Assembly: GCA_050741255.1 (NCBI GenBank) | Contig: JBOIEQ010000037.1 | Location: forward strand, 1 to 32,057 | From: CAZXNF01 sp050741255 | GTDB taxonomy: Bacteria; Pseudomonadota; Gammaproteobacteria; Burkholderiales; SG8-41 | Direction: 5' to 3' | DNA: 32,057 nt | In this document: piece after piece, positions 15,863 through 24,146 of the stretch | How positions within the stretch are numbered: the stretch's first letter is position 1 | How the letters are laid out: each line of letters begins with the position of its first letter | Notes under the pieces: generated by a model | What the model was told of the DNA's origin: nothing | Seen by the model: only the letters and a program-made list of their open reading frames with translations | Database searches by the model: none | Position numbers and translations under genes: made by a program

Positions 15863-15886
15863 CCCCCTCACTCCTCACCCCTCACC
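15863..15886 (-). repeat. GGGGTGA-type repeat after a Bug gene
   Basis: Read on the minus strand directly after the Bug stop codon, this has GGTGAGGGGTGAGG followed by AGTGAGGGGG. The same two units occur after the Bug gene that ends at 18083, again in sense orientation. It is G-rich but its G-runs are uneven, so quadruplex potential is weaker than in the second copy. Confidence 0.6.
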
Positions 15887-15889
15887 GAC

Positions 15890-16876
15890 CTAATCGGCCT
15901 TCGCCCCCGTGTCCTTCACCACCTTGCCCCACTTCACCGCTTCCTTCTTCGTGTGCTCGGTGAACTGCTCGGGCGTGCTGCCGATCGGTTCGATGCCGTC
16001 GTTCAGGAACCGCGTCTTGAGATCCGGCGCCTGCAGGACTTTTGCGATCTCCTGTTGCAGCTTGTTGACGATGTCCCGCGACGTGCCGCCGGGCACGCAC
16101 ACGCCCGACCACGACACCGCGTCGAAGCCGGGCACGCCGGATTCGGCGATGGTCGGCACGTCGGGCAGCGTGGGAAAGCGCTTGCTGCTGCTGATGCCCA
16201 GCATCTTCAGCTTGCCGGCCTTGACGTGCGGCAGCGAACTCACCACCTGGTCCATCATCATCACGACCTGCCCGCCGAGCAGGTCGCCCATCGCCTGGCC
16301 GGTGCCCTTGTACGGCACGTGGGTCACGTTGATGCCGGCGGCGTTGTTGAAATAGGCGGCCGACAGGTGGGAGCCGGTCCCGACCCCCGACGAGGCGTAG
16401 TTCAACTGGCCCGGGCGCGGCTTGGCGAAGGCGATGAACTCCTTCACGTTCTTCACCGGCAACGAGGGATGCACGACGATGATGTAGGGCAGCGAGCCGG
16501 TCTGCGTGACCGGCACGATGTCCTTCTCCACGTTGTACGGCAGCTTCGAGAACATGAACGGCTGGATCGCGAAGGTGCCGGTCGTGCAGGCGAGGATGGT
16601 GTAGCCGTCGGGCGGCGACTTGGCGAGTACCTCGGTGGCGATGATGCCGCCCGCGCCGGTGCGGTTGTCGACCACCACCTGCTGGCCGATGTTCTTGCCG
16701 AGTTCCTGCGCGATCAGCCGCGCGACGATGTCGGTGGAGCCGCCGGGCGCGAAGCCGACGACGAAGCGGATGGTCCGGTTCGGATAACCGCCGGCGGCGA
16801 TCTGCGCGAAGGCCGGCGTGGCGGCGCACAGCAGCAGCGCGCCGGCGAGACTAACCTGCAGCGGTGAACGCAACAT
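15890..16876 (-). CDS. Bug/TctC-family periplasmic solute receptor (copy 2)
   Basis: The 328-residue protein has a signal peptide (residues 1-25, SLAGALLLCAATPAFA). The mature part has YPNRTIRFVVGFAPGGSTDIVARL, VVVDNRTGAGG, PPDGYTILACTTG, LNYASSGVGTGSHL, HVPYKGTGQAMGDLLGGQV and DVPTIAESGVPG. All are canonical Bug positions, so it should bind a small anionic or amide solute in the periplasm. AAAGGAA precedes the start. It is transcribed away from copy 3, and the two share a 232-base upstream region. An intrinsic terminator follows at 15815-15842. No permease genes accompany it. Confidence 0.94.
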   Translation of the reverse strand: MLRSPLQVSLAGALLLCAATPAFAQIAAGGYPNRTIRFVVGFAPGGSTDIVARLIAQELGKNIGQQVVVDNRTGAGGIIATEVLAKSPPDGYTILACTTGTFAIQPFMFSKLPYNVEKDIVPVTQTGSLPYIIVVHPSLPVKNVKEFIAFAKPRPGQLNYASSGVGTGSHLSAAYFNNAAGINVTHVPYKGTGQAMGDLLGGQVVMMMDQVVSSLPHVKAGKLKMLGISSSKRFPTLPDVPTIAESGVPGFDAVSWSGVCVPGGTSRDIVNKLQQEIAKVLQAPDLKTRFLNDGIEPIGSTPEQFTEHTKKEAVKWGKVVKDTGAKAD

Positions 16877-17108
16877 GGGGGGTTCCTTTTTTTGCCTGCG
16901 TTATTGGTTATTGCGAAGGGGGCGACCGGACGTCCGCCGGAATTATCCCGGTTTCGCCCGCGCCGGACGATATCATCCGCACCGCTGCCCCGCCGGCCGC
17001 GGGCGCGGATACCCCGATGGCATGATTGTTGCTGAGATTCAACACGTGCGTTGCACGAGATTACCCACGCGCGCACACTCCCTTCACTCTCCGTCGAAAG
17101 AGGTCACG
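16877..17108. other. Divergent intergenic region between two Bug genes
   Basis: The 232-base region separates two divergently transcribed Bug receptor genes. It must hold both promoters, but no pair of good -35/-10 hexamers stands out. Small dyads are present, including CGTGC-gtt-GCACG at 17045-17057 and GGACGTCC within 16928-16936. No short protein frame with a ribosome binding site was seen. Confidence 0.4.
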
Positions 17109-18083
17109 ATGAACATGAGCTCGCTGCGCTGGCTGTCATTGCTGTGCCTTGGCCTGGCTGGAACGGCGTGGGGACAGCAATCCTACCCGACCAAACCGGT
17201 GCGCATCGTCGTCGGCTTCGCCGCCGGCGGCAGCGTCGACATCGTGGCGCGCATCATGGCGCAGAAACTCGCCGCGGGCTGGGGCCAGCAGGTGCTGGTC
17301 GACAACCGTCCCGGCGCGGGCGGCAACATCGCGGGGGAACTGACGGCCAAAGCGCCGCCCGACGGCTACACGCTGCTCATCAGCAGCGGCGGCGCCCTCG
17401 GCACCAATCTCTCCATCTACACGAAGATGGCCTACGACCCGCTGAAGGACCTCACGCCGATCGCGCTGCTGGTGACCCAGGGCAACGTGCTGATCGTGAA
17501 CCCCTCGGTGCCGGCGAAGACCCTCAAGGAGTTCACCGCACTCGCCACGGCCCGGCCCGGCCAGCTCAACCACGGCTCGGGCGGCAACGGCTCGTCGCAG
17601 CACATGTCGGCGGAACTGTTCGCCAGCATGACCGGCGTCAAAATGGTGCACATCCCCTACAAAGGCGGGGCGCCGGCCATGACGGACCTGCTCGGCGGGC
17701 AGATCGACGTCATGTTCCAGGTTCTGCCGGAAGCCGTGCAGGCGATCAACAGCGGACGGGTGCGCGCGATCGCGGTCACCGGCTCGAAGCGTTCCCCCAT
17801 CATCCCCAATGTCCCGACCATGGCCGAAGCGGGCCTTACCGGTTACGACTTTGAAGGCTGGATGGGCATGGCCGGTCCACCCGGCATGGCCAAGGATCTC
17901 GTCGCACGCATCAACGGCGACGTGAACAAGGCTCTCGCGGCGAGCGACGTGCAGACGCGGCTCCTCGAAATCGCGCTCGGCATCGTCGGCAGCACGCCCG
18001 AGCAGCTCGGCACGCACATGCGCGAGCAGTCGGCAAAGATGGTCAAGCTCGCGAAGGACGCGGGCATCAAGCCCGTCGACTGA
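17109..18083 (+). CDS. Bug/TctC-family periplasmic solute receptor (copy 3)
   Basis: The 324-residue protein starts at ATG 17109, preceded by AAAGAGG. The signal peptide (residues 1-22, LLCLGLAGTAWG) ends before QQSYPTKPVRIVVGFAAGGS. Further Bug landmarks are VDIVARIMAQKL, VLVDNRPGAGGN, PPDGYTLLISSGG, LNHGSGGNGSSQHM, HIPYKGGAPAMTDLLGGQIDVMF and NVPTMAEAGLTGY. The frame remains open upstream to 16818, but the signal peptide fixes the start. It is convergent with the acyl-CoA synthetase gene, and a G-rich hairpin and quadruplex-capable repeat lie between the two stop codons. Confidence 0.94.
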   Translation: MNMSSLRWLSLLCLGLAGTAWGQQSYPTKPVRIVVGFAAGGSVDIVARIMAQKLAAGWGQQVLVDNRPGAGGNIAGELTAKAPPDGYTLLISSGGALGTNLSIYTKMAYDPLKDLTPIALLVTQGNVLIVNPSVPAKTLKEFTALATARPGQLNHGSGGNGSSQHMSAELFASMTGVKMVHIPYKGGAPAMTDLLGGQIDVMFQVLPEAVQAINSGRVRAIAVTGSKRSPIIPNVPTMAEAGLTGYDFEGWMGMAGPPGMAKDLVARINGDVNKALAASDVQTRLLEIALGIVGSTPEQLGTHMREQSAKMVKLAKDAGIKPVD

Positions 18084-18086
18084 AGA

Positions 18087-18136
18087 AGTGAGGGGGAAGG
18101 GGTGAGGGGTGAGGGGACCGCCTCACCCCTCACCCC
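18087..18136. repeat. GGGGTGA repeat: quadruplex-capable tract plus 16-bp hairpin between convergent genes
   Basis: On the plus strand G5-AA-G4-TGA-G4-TGA-G4 spans 18092-18116, right after the Bug stop. It meets the four-G-run pattern for a G-quadruplex with very short loops. Positions 18099-18114 also pair perfectly with 18121-18136 (16 bp, 6-base loop). The right arm contains the stop codon of the convergent acyl-CoA synthetase gene, so that gene also ends inside GGGGTGAGGGGTGAGG in its own sense orientation. No T-run follows on either strand, so it is not a classical intrinsic terminator. Confidence 0.75.
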
Positions 18137-20256
18137 AAAATCATGCGCGCATCGGCGATCGTGTAGCCGCCGCCATGCGCGATCACCGGATTGAGGTCGA
18201 TCTCGGCGATTTCCGGATGCGCCGCGGCAAGCGCCGACACCTTCATCAGCAGTTCGACGATGGCCGGCTTGTCGACCGCCGGCAGGCCGCGCACGCCGTC
18301 CAGCATTGCCTTGAACTTGATCTCGCCCAGCATCTCCTGCGCGTCCGCACGGGAGAGGGGCACCGCGCGAAACACCACGTCACGGATCGTTTCCACGAAA
18401 ATGCCGCCCAGGCCGAACAGCACGACGGGCCCGAACTGCGGATCCCGCGTCACGCCGACGATGAGTTCGACACCCTTCGGCGCCATGGCCGCGGCGAGCA
18501 CGCCCTGGATGTCGGCGCCGGCCTGGTGCGAGGTGACCGCGCGCAGGATGTCCGCCACGGCCCCGCGCACCGCCGCCTCGCCGCTGACATTGAGCCGCAC
18601 ACCGCCGGCGTCGGACTTGTGCAGCACGTCGGGCGACACGATCTTGAGCGCCAGCGGAACCGCGCCGAGCGCCTTGACCGCGGCCGCGGCGTCGTCGGGC
18701 GAACGCAGCAGGCAGCTCTGCGGCACGGGAATGCCGGCGCCCGCCAGCACCTCGCGCGCTTCCGTCTCGAGGAGCGCGGTACGGCCTGATGTCCGGACTT
18801 TGTCAAGGCAGGCCTTCACCCCCGCAACGGCGGCCGGCGGCACGGCGGGCTGTGCCAGCCGCGTCCTGGCCTCGTAGTAATTCGCGGCGCAGGCGAGGCA
18901 TTCCGCGGCGACTTCGATGTGCCGCTGAAACGGCACGCCGCCCTTGCGCAGGATGTCGAGCGCCCCGGTTTTGAACTGCGCGTAATGCGACTGCACCATG
19001 ATCGGCTTGCCGTGCTTGCGCATCAGCTCGCCCAGTTCCACGCACACGGCATTCTCGGTCGCCGCCACGCCCTCGCCGTAGCGCAGCGCGTAGCCGCCGA
19101 AGAAACCGACGAACAGCACGGCGTCGATGTTGGGGTCCTCGACCAGCACCTTGGTGATCTGCCCGTAGTACTCGGCGCGCGGATCGGTGCCGCCGCCCGC
19201 GTCCACCGGATTCGAGATGGCCGACGCCGCCGGTACGATCGCGTGGATTTTTGCCTGCGATTCCGCCGTCAGTTCCGCGAGCACCAACCCGCGTTCGGCC
19301 AGCGCTTCCGCGGCGACCGTGATGACGCCGCCGCCCTCGGACAGCACGGCGACCCGGCGGCCACGCATCGGTGGCAGCAGCGCCAGCGCCTCGGCCGCCG
19401 GAAACAGGTGCTCGGCCTGGTGCACGAGCGATACCCCCGCCTGCCGGAGTACGGCGCTGCCCACCGCGTAGTCGCCGGCGAGCGAGCCGCTGTGCGAGCG
19501 CGCCGCGCGCTTGCCCTCGCTGCTGCGGCCGGAGAGGTACATGACGATCGGCTTGACCGGCGTGACACGGCGCGCCACCGCCAGGTACGCGCCCGCGTCC
19601 TTGAACCCCTCGATGTACTGCCCGATGACCGCGGTGCCGTCGTCGGCGCTCAGTGCGTCGAGATATTCGTGGAACAGGATATCGGACTGGTTGCCGACGC
19701 TCAGCATGGTGCTGATGCCGAAGTGCTGGTGGATCTGCGCCTCCGCCAGCAGGGACAGCATGACGTTCGCGGAACTGCACAGGAGCGCGAGCGAGCCGCG
19801 CGGAATGTTGAACCACGCGATCGCGTTGCAGTTGAGCCGAGCGCTGAACAGGCCGTTGGTGTTCGGGCCGATCAGCCGCACGCCGTACTCCCGCGCCACC
19901 GCGACCGTCTGCTCTTCCAGCACTCGCCCCGCCTCGCTCGCCTCGCTGAAGCCGCCGGCGAGGATCAGCGCGCCCTTGACGCCTTTCACGCCGCAACTAC
20001 GCACCACTTCCGGCGCCAGCTTCGCCGGCGTGCAGACGATCGCGAGATCGATTTCGCCGGGCACCGCCTCCAGCGTCGGGTAGGCCTTCAACCCCAGGAT
20101 CTCCGGCGCTTTCGGATTGATCGGGATGATCTCTCCCTGGTAGCCGTCAGCGATCAGCGTCGCGATCGCGCGGTAGCCGCGCTTCTCCGGGTCGTTGGAC
20201 GCGCCCACCACGGCGAGCGTGCGGGGATTCAAAATCCGGTCGATCGGGTGCGGCAT
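18130..20256 (-). CDS. ADP/NDP-forming acyl-CoA synthetase, fused alpha-beta
   Basis: The 708-residue protein has, in order, a CoA-binding Rossmann domain (TLAVVGASNDPEKRG at 13-27), two succinyl-CoA-synthetase-like flavodoxin domains (about 150-450) and a C-terminal ATP-grasp domain (about 480-708, with ALKIVSPDVLHKSDAGGV and EIDLNPV). The phospho-His expected of this family fits H255 in RAARSHSGSLAG. Such enzymes interconvert acyl-CoA and ADP plus phosphate with the free acid and ATP. They belong to the acetate/acyl-CoA synthetase (ADP-forming) family, like Pat-type proteins but without a GNAT domain. The gene follows the alpha/beta hydrolase by 34 bases. Together with the ThDP enzyme upstream it suggests CoA-ester metabolism. 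The acid substrate is unknown. Confidence 0.9.
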   Translation of the reverse strand: MPHPIDRILNPRTLAVVGASNDPEKRGYRAIATLIADGYQGEIIPINPKAPEILGLKAYPTLEAVPGEIDLAIVCTPAKLAPEVVRSCGVKGVKGALILAGGFSEASEAGRVLEEQTVAVAREYGVRLIGPNTNGLFSARLNCNAIAWFNIPRGSLALLCSSANVMLSLLAEAQIHQHFGISTMLSVGNQSDILFHEYLDALSADDGTAVIGQYIEGFKDAGAYLAVARRVTPVKPIVMYLSGRSSEGKRAARSHSGSLAGDYAVGSAVLRQAGVSLVHQAEHLFPAAEALALLPPMRGRRVAVLSEGGGVITVAAEALAERGLVLAELTAESQAKIHAIVPAASAISNPVDAGGGTDPRAEYYGQITKVLVEDPNIDAVLFVGFFGGYALRYGEGVAATENAVCVELGELMRKHGKPIMVQSHYAQFKTGALDILRKGGVPFQRHIEVAAECLACAANYYEARTRLAQPAVPPAAVAGVKACLDKVRTSGRTALLETEAREVLAGAGIPVPQSCLLRSPDDAAAAVKALGAVPLALKIVSPDVLHKSDAGGVRLNVSGEAAVRGAVADILRAVTSHQAGADIQGVLAAAMAPKGVELIVGVTRDPQFGPVVLFGLGGIFVETIRDVVFRAVPLSRADAQEMLGEIKFKAMLDGVRGLPAVDKPAIVELLMKVSALAAAHPEIAEIDLNPVIAHGGGYTIADARMILG

Positions 20257-20290
20257 GCCGTGCGTCCTTTCGTTGCTTCCGTTACTTCCG

Positions 20291-21169
20291 TTACTTCTTC
20301 AACAGGTTGGATTTGTTCAGCGAGCGCGGATCGCGCGGACGCCAGCGCCCGGCATCGACCTGCGCGAGAAAGTTCGCGGTGATCGCGTTGAACAGATCGG
20401 GCTCCTCGAGGTTGACTGCGTGACCGGTCGCCGGTATCACGGTCATCCAGGCGGAGGGGCAGACCCGCTTGATGAAAATCCCCGGATCGAGGCAGCCGTC
20501 GTCCTCGTCGCCCGACACCATGTTCAGCGGCACTTTGAGCTGGCGCAGCTTGCGCTCGAGACTGTAGATCGACGGCCGCCGCATCTGCACCCCACGCAGC
20601 GTGTTCGCCGAGCCGAGCGCGGAGTGTTCCGCGAACTGCGCGCAGAACTCGCGGAAACCGCGCGGGTCCTTGTTCTGCAGCTGCACGCGCCCCGGGCCGA
20701 CCTGGTAGGGCTTGACCGCCTCGCGCGTGCCAAGCATATCGAAGCGGCGCGCCATCTCGCCGTTATCCTTGTAGAACTGCTTGTAGCGCGAAGGATCGGA
20801 GCCGTAGCCGACACCTACCGCCGTCAGCGATTTCGCGAGCCGCGGATGGCGCAGGCCGAAATGCAGTGTCGCGAAGCCGCCCATCGAGCAGCCGATGACA
20901 TGGGCGCTGCGGACGCCCGCCGCGCGCATGACGCTAGCGATGTCGTCGGTGGCGATCATCTGCGAGTACTTCGAGCCCGCCTTGGGGATGTCCGACGGCG
21001 CGTAGCCGCGCGCGTTGTAGGCGATGCAGCGGTAGCGGCGGCTGAAATAGCGCAGTTGCGGCTCCCAGCTGCGCAGGTCGCCGGCGAACTCGTGCACGAA
21101 GACGATGGGGAAACCCTTGCCGGCCTCTTCGTAATAGAGCCGGACTCCGTTGGAATCTGCGTAGGGCAT
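20291..21169 (-). CDS. Alpha/beta-fold hydrolase
   Basis: The 292-residue protein starts at ATG 21169 with AAAGGA as ribosome binding site. Fold landmarks are an oxyanion-region VFVHEFAGD at 24-31, YNARGYAPSD at 51-60, nucleophile elbow GCSMGG with Ser95, an acidic loop GDEDDGCLD at 220-228 (Asp221 or Asp224 as acid) and GHAVNLEEP with His250. The complete Ser-Asp-His set points to an active esterase, lactonase or C-C hydrolase. The HEFAG in place of the usual HGFxG means that the oxyanion-hole Gly is replaced. It lacks a signal peptide, so it is cytoplasmic. It is probably co-transcribed with the acyl-CoA synthetase (34-base gap). Confidence 0.9.
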   Translation of the reverse strand: MPYADSNGVRLYYEEAGKGFPIVFVHEFAGDLRSWEPQLRYFSRRYRCIAYNARGYAPSDIPKAGSKYSQMIATDDIASVMRAAGVRSAHVIGCSMGGFATLHFGLRHPRLAKSLTAVGVGYGSDPSRYKQFYKDNGEMARRFDMLGTREAVKPYQVGPGRVQLQNKDPRGFREFCAQFAEHSALGSANTLRGVQMRRPSIYSLERKLRQLKVPLNMVSGDEDDGCLDPGIFIKRVCPSAWMTVIPATGHAVNLEEPDLFNAITANFLAQVDAGRWRPRDPRSLNKSNLLKK

Positions 21170-21222
21170 GGCGGTCCTTTGGGCAAATGAATGTTGAACG
21201 GTGACTGGTTTACTGACTTTCT

Positions 21223-21326
21223 CCGTTCGCGCTGAGCGCAGCGCCGAAGGCGTGAAGTCGAAGCGCACCCAAACTTGTAACGCACGCCATATTTCGACTT
21301 CGCTTCGCTACGCTCAATACGAACGG
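21223..21326. repeat. 104-bp imperfect inverted-repeat element
   Basis: The outer ends are CCGTTCG at 21223 and CGAACGG ending at 21326. The arms (21223-21262 and 21293-21326) stay complementary over most of their length, with matching blocks TGAGCG, GCG/AGCG and GAAGTCGAA. They leave a spacer of about 30 bases. The arm sequence (CGTTCG...TGAGC...GTCGAA) resembles the widespread REP/BIME-type palindromes of Proteobacteria. It lies in the 237-base gap between the ThDP-enzyme gene and the hydrolase gene. It may affect message stability or partial termination there. Confidence 0.65.
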
Positions 21327-21406
21327 CCTCGCGGGATACTTCAACGGTCTATCGGGCGGATATCCGGCATCCGGCGCTGGCCCATGCGACCAACAAGCGA
21401 CGGTTT

Positions 21407-23053
21407 CTACGTGCTGCTGGCCGAAAAGCGCACGCCGCCGGCGCGTGCCGTCGCGTCGGTGACCACGTTCACCAGCGCGGACTGCCCCGCTTTGACGGCC
21501 TTCGCGGCGCGCTCGAGCGCTGGCCGGATGTCCGCGGGCTGCTCGACGTACTCGGTATGGCAGCCCAGCGCCTGCGCGAGCTGGTCGTAGCGCGTGTAAC
21601 CGAGATCGCGGCCGGGCTTGTCGCGCTTCGGGTCCGCGCTCCAGCCGCCGTTGACGCTGACGATCACCAGGATGGGCGTGTTGTGACGGCGCGCGGTGTC
21701 GAGCTCGAGGCCGTTCATGCCGAACGAACCGTCGCCGTGCAGCACCACCACCTGCTTGTCGGGCCGCGCGGCCTTGGCGCCGACGCCGAACGGCAGGCCC
21801 ACGCCCATGATGCCGAACGGTCCGGAGTTCAACCGGTGCGACGGCAGGTAGCTGGGGATGGTCTGGCGGCCATAGTTGAGCGTCTCCTGCCCGTCGACCA
21901 CGAGGATGGTGTCGCGGCTGATGAAGTCGCGGACTTCCTTGCACAGGCGCAGCGGATGAATCGGCACCTGGTCAGTGCTGATGCTGCGCTCGGTGGCCTC
22001 GACCTTGCCGGCGTCGATGGTTTCGAGGCGCTTGCGCCACTCCGCGAACTGGTCTTTGGACACGCGCTTCTTCGCGGCTTCCGCGAACTGCCCGAGCACC
22101 GCGCCGGCATCGCCGACGATGCCGACGTCCGCGCGCTGGCTGCTGTCGATCTCCATGGGATCGATGTCGATGCGTATCATCTTCGCGTCCGCATTCAGTC
22201 GTGGCGGCAGGCCATGTCCGAACACGTAGTTCAGGCGCGTGCCGACGACCATGATGAGGTCTGCATCCTTCAGCGCCGCCGAGCGCGCGCCGAGCAGCGC
22301 CTGCGGATGGTCTTCAGGAATGACGCCGCGACCCTGCGGCGTGGTGTAGAACGGCATGCCGGTCTGGTCGATCCACTGTTGCAGCGCTGCGGCGGCGCCC
22401 GACCACAGGACGCCGCTGCCCGAGAGCAGCACCGGCCGCTGCGCCTTGGCGAGCAGTGCGATCGCGCGTTCCACGAGCGCCGCATCGCCTTGGGGCTTGG
22501 CGCGCACGAATGGCCGCGCATCGCTGGGCCAGATCACCTTGTCTTCCTCCACCGAGCCGAACAGCACGTCGCCGGGCAGATCGAGGTAGACGGGACCGGG
22601 CTTGCCGGACAGGGCTTTGCGGAACGCGAGGTCGATCATTTCGGGAATGCGCCGCGTGTCGTAGCAGCGGCCCGCCCATTTGGTAAGGGGAGTCATCGCC
22701 GCGACGAGATCGAATTCCTGGAACACCTCCATGCCGTATTCAGGCACCGGCGTCGAACCGCCCAGCGCCACCACGGGCGAGCAATCGACGAGCGCGTTCG
22801 CGAGCCCGGTGCCGAGATTGAGCGTGCCCGGGCCGGAACAGGCCATGCACACGCCGGCCTTGTTCAGCACGCGGCTGTAGGCGTGCGCCATCATCGCCGC
22901 CGCCTGCTCGTGCCGCACGTCGATGCCGCGCAGGCCGTGACGCAGGCTGGAGCGTTCGGCGTCCAGCATCGGCGCGCCCATCAGATAGAAAAAGGTGTCT
23001 ACGCCCTGGCGCTTGAGCGCAGCGCCGACGAGTTCAGAACCGGAAATGGGCAT
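21407..23053 (-). CDS. ThDP-dependent enzyme of the acetolactate synthase / 2-hydroxyacyl-CoA lyase / oxalyl-CoA decarboxylase superfamily
   Basis: The 548-residue protein has the three domains of this superfamily: an N-terminal PYR domain with catalytic Glu49 in VRHEQAAAMMAHAYSR, a central domain with GTRLNYVFGHGLPP and IRIDIDPMEI (about 271-302), and a C-terminal PP domain with the ThDP motif GDGSFGMNGLEL at 440-451 closing at N468-G469. The central-domain sequence GTRLN-GLPP and QGRGVIPEDHP is closer to oxalyl-CoA decarboxylase and 2-hydroxyacyl-CoA lyase than to classic acetolactate synthase. No small regulatory subunit gene is present. A Bug gene lies 98 bases upstream. A hydrolase and an ADP-forming acyl-CoA synthetase lie downstream, consistent with a CoA-ester substrate. 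The exact reaction is not decided. Confidence 0.85.
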   Translation of the reverse strand: MPISGSELVGAALKRQGVDTFFYLMGAPMLDAERSSLRHGLRGIDVRHEQAAAMMAHAYSRVLNKAGVCMACSGPGTLNLGTGLANALVDCSPVVALGGSTPVPEYGMEVFQEFDLVAAMTPLTKWAGRCYDTRRIPEMIDLAFRKALSGKPGPVYLDLPGDVLFGSVEEDKVIWPSDARPFVRAKPQGDAALVERAIALLAKAQRPVLLSGSGVLWSGAAAALQQWIDQTGMPFYTTPQGRGVIPEDHPQALLGARSAALKDADLIMVVGTRLNYVFGHGLPPRLNADAKMIRIDIDPMEIDSSQRADVGIVGDAGAVLGQFAEAAKKRVSKDQFAEWRKRLETIDAGKVEATERSISTDQVPIHPLRLCKEVRDFISRDTILVVDGQETLNYGRQTIPSYLPSHRLNSGPFGIMGVGLPFGVGAKAARPDKQVVVLHGDGSFGMNGLELDTARRHNTPILVIVSVNGGWSADPKRDKPGRDLGYTRYDQLAQALGCHTEYVEQPADIRPALERAAKAVKAGQSALVNVVTDATARAGGVRFSASST

Positions 23054-23151
23054 GCGACTCTCTTTCGGGAAACAGCGGGACGGTGGCGGGAAGCCCGCGA
23101 CGGGGCAATGAATTTACCATAGGCCGCCGCCGTCGCCGGCGCGCGGCGAGG

Positions 23152-24120
23152 CTACTGCGGCGGGATCCTGGCGGCCTTCACGATTTTTCCGTAGCGCGCG
23201 GAATCCTCGCGCATGAAGGCCGCGAATTGTTCGGGCGTGCCGCCGGCCACATCGAGGCCGAACTCCGTCAGCTTGCCTTTCAGATCGCCCGTGGTGAGGT
23301 ACTTCTGTATTTCGGCGTTCAGCCGGGTTACGATGTCCTTCGGCACCGCCGCCGGCGCGAGCAGGCCGATCCAGCCGCGGAATTCGTAGCCTTTCAGTCC
23401 CGCCTCGTTGAGCGTCGGCACGTCGGGCAGCATGCCGGAGCGCTGCGTCGTGGTCACCGCGAGGCCTTTCAGCTTGCCACTTTTCACGTAGGGAATCGCC
23501 GTCGGCGCGGTTTCGAACATCACATCGATCTGCCCGCCGACGAGGTCGATCAGCGCGGGTGCACCGCCTTTGTACGGGACATGCACCATATTGACGCCCG
23601 TCATGACCATGAACATCTCGGCGGCCATGTGCTGGGAAGCGCCGACACCGGAGCTGCCGAACGTCAGCGCGCCCGGCCGCGCCTTGGCCAGCGCGATGAA
23701 TTCCTTGACGCTGCCCGCGGGCACCGAGGGATGCAGCACCAGCACGTTGGGCTGGTTGACGATCAGGATGATGGGCGCGAAATCCTTCACCGGATCGAAC
23801 GGCAGCTTCGCGTACAGGTGAATGTTGGACGCCAGCGCGGGTGAACTGGCCATCAGCAGCGTATAGCCGTCGGGCGCCGCCTTCGCCACGTACTCGGTGC
23901 CGATATTGCCGGCGGCGCCGGAGCGGTTTTCGATCACGAACTGCTGGCCGAAGGTCTCGGCGAGCTTCTGCCCCACCAGGCGCGCGACGATGTCGACGCT
24001 ACCGCCGGCGGGATAGCCCACCACCATCCGCACCGGCTTGGCGGGCCAGGTTTGCGCGGAGGCGAAGGTGCCTGCCGTCAGCAGCAGGCCTGCCGTCAAT
24101 GCCTTGAGTGTGTTCGACAT
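23152..24120 (-). CDS. Bug/TctC-family periplasmic solute receptor (copy 4)
   Basis: The 322-residue protein starts at ATG 24120 (MSNTLKALTAG) with GGAG about 9 bases before. The signal peptide (1-22, ALTAGLLLTAGTFASA) ends before QTWPAKPVRMVVGYPAGGSVD. Further landmarks are VIENRSGAAGN, APDGYTLLMASS, LTFGSSGVGASQHMAAEMF, HVPYKGGAPALIDLVGGQIDVMF and DVPTLNEAGLKGYEFRGW. The closest relative in this window by eye is copy 3. It is the first gene upstream of the ThDP enzyme and a natural candidate for import or sensing of that enzyme's substrate. No membrane subunits are nearby. Confidence 0.94.
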   Translation of the reverse strand: MSNTLKALTAGLLLTAGTFASAQTWPAKPVRMVVGYPAGGSVDIVARLVGQKLAETFGQQFVIENRSGAAGNIGTEYVAKAAPDGYTLLMASSPALASNIHLYAKLPFDPVKDFAPIILIVNQPNVLVLHPSVPAGSVKEFIALAKARPGALTFGSSGVGASQHMAAEMFMVMTGVNMVHVPYKGGAPALIDLVGGQIDVMFETAPTAIPYVKSGKLKGLAVTTTQRSGMLPDVPTLNEAGLKGYEFRGWIGLLAPAAVPKDIVTRLNAEIQKYLTTGDLKGKLTEFGLDVAGGTPEQFAAFMREDSARYGKIVKAARIPPQ

Positions 24121-24146
24121 CGCTTGCTCCGTGAATTTCAGTGCGC

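Noticed and set aside
16877..17108. CRISPR array, tRNA or small gene in the divergent region
   Set aside because: There are no repeated units, no cloverleaf-like sequence and no short frame with a ribosome binding site.
23054..23151. GC-rich imperfect hairpin after Bug copy 4 as a terminator
   Set aside because: The stem is imperfect and no T-run follows. GC-rich spacers in this genome form such structures readily.
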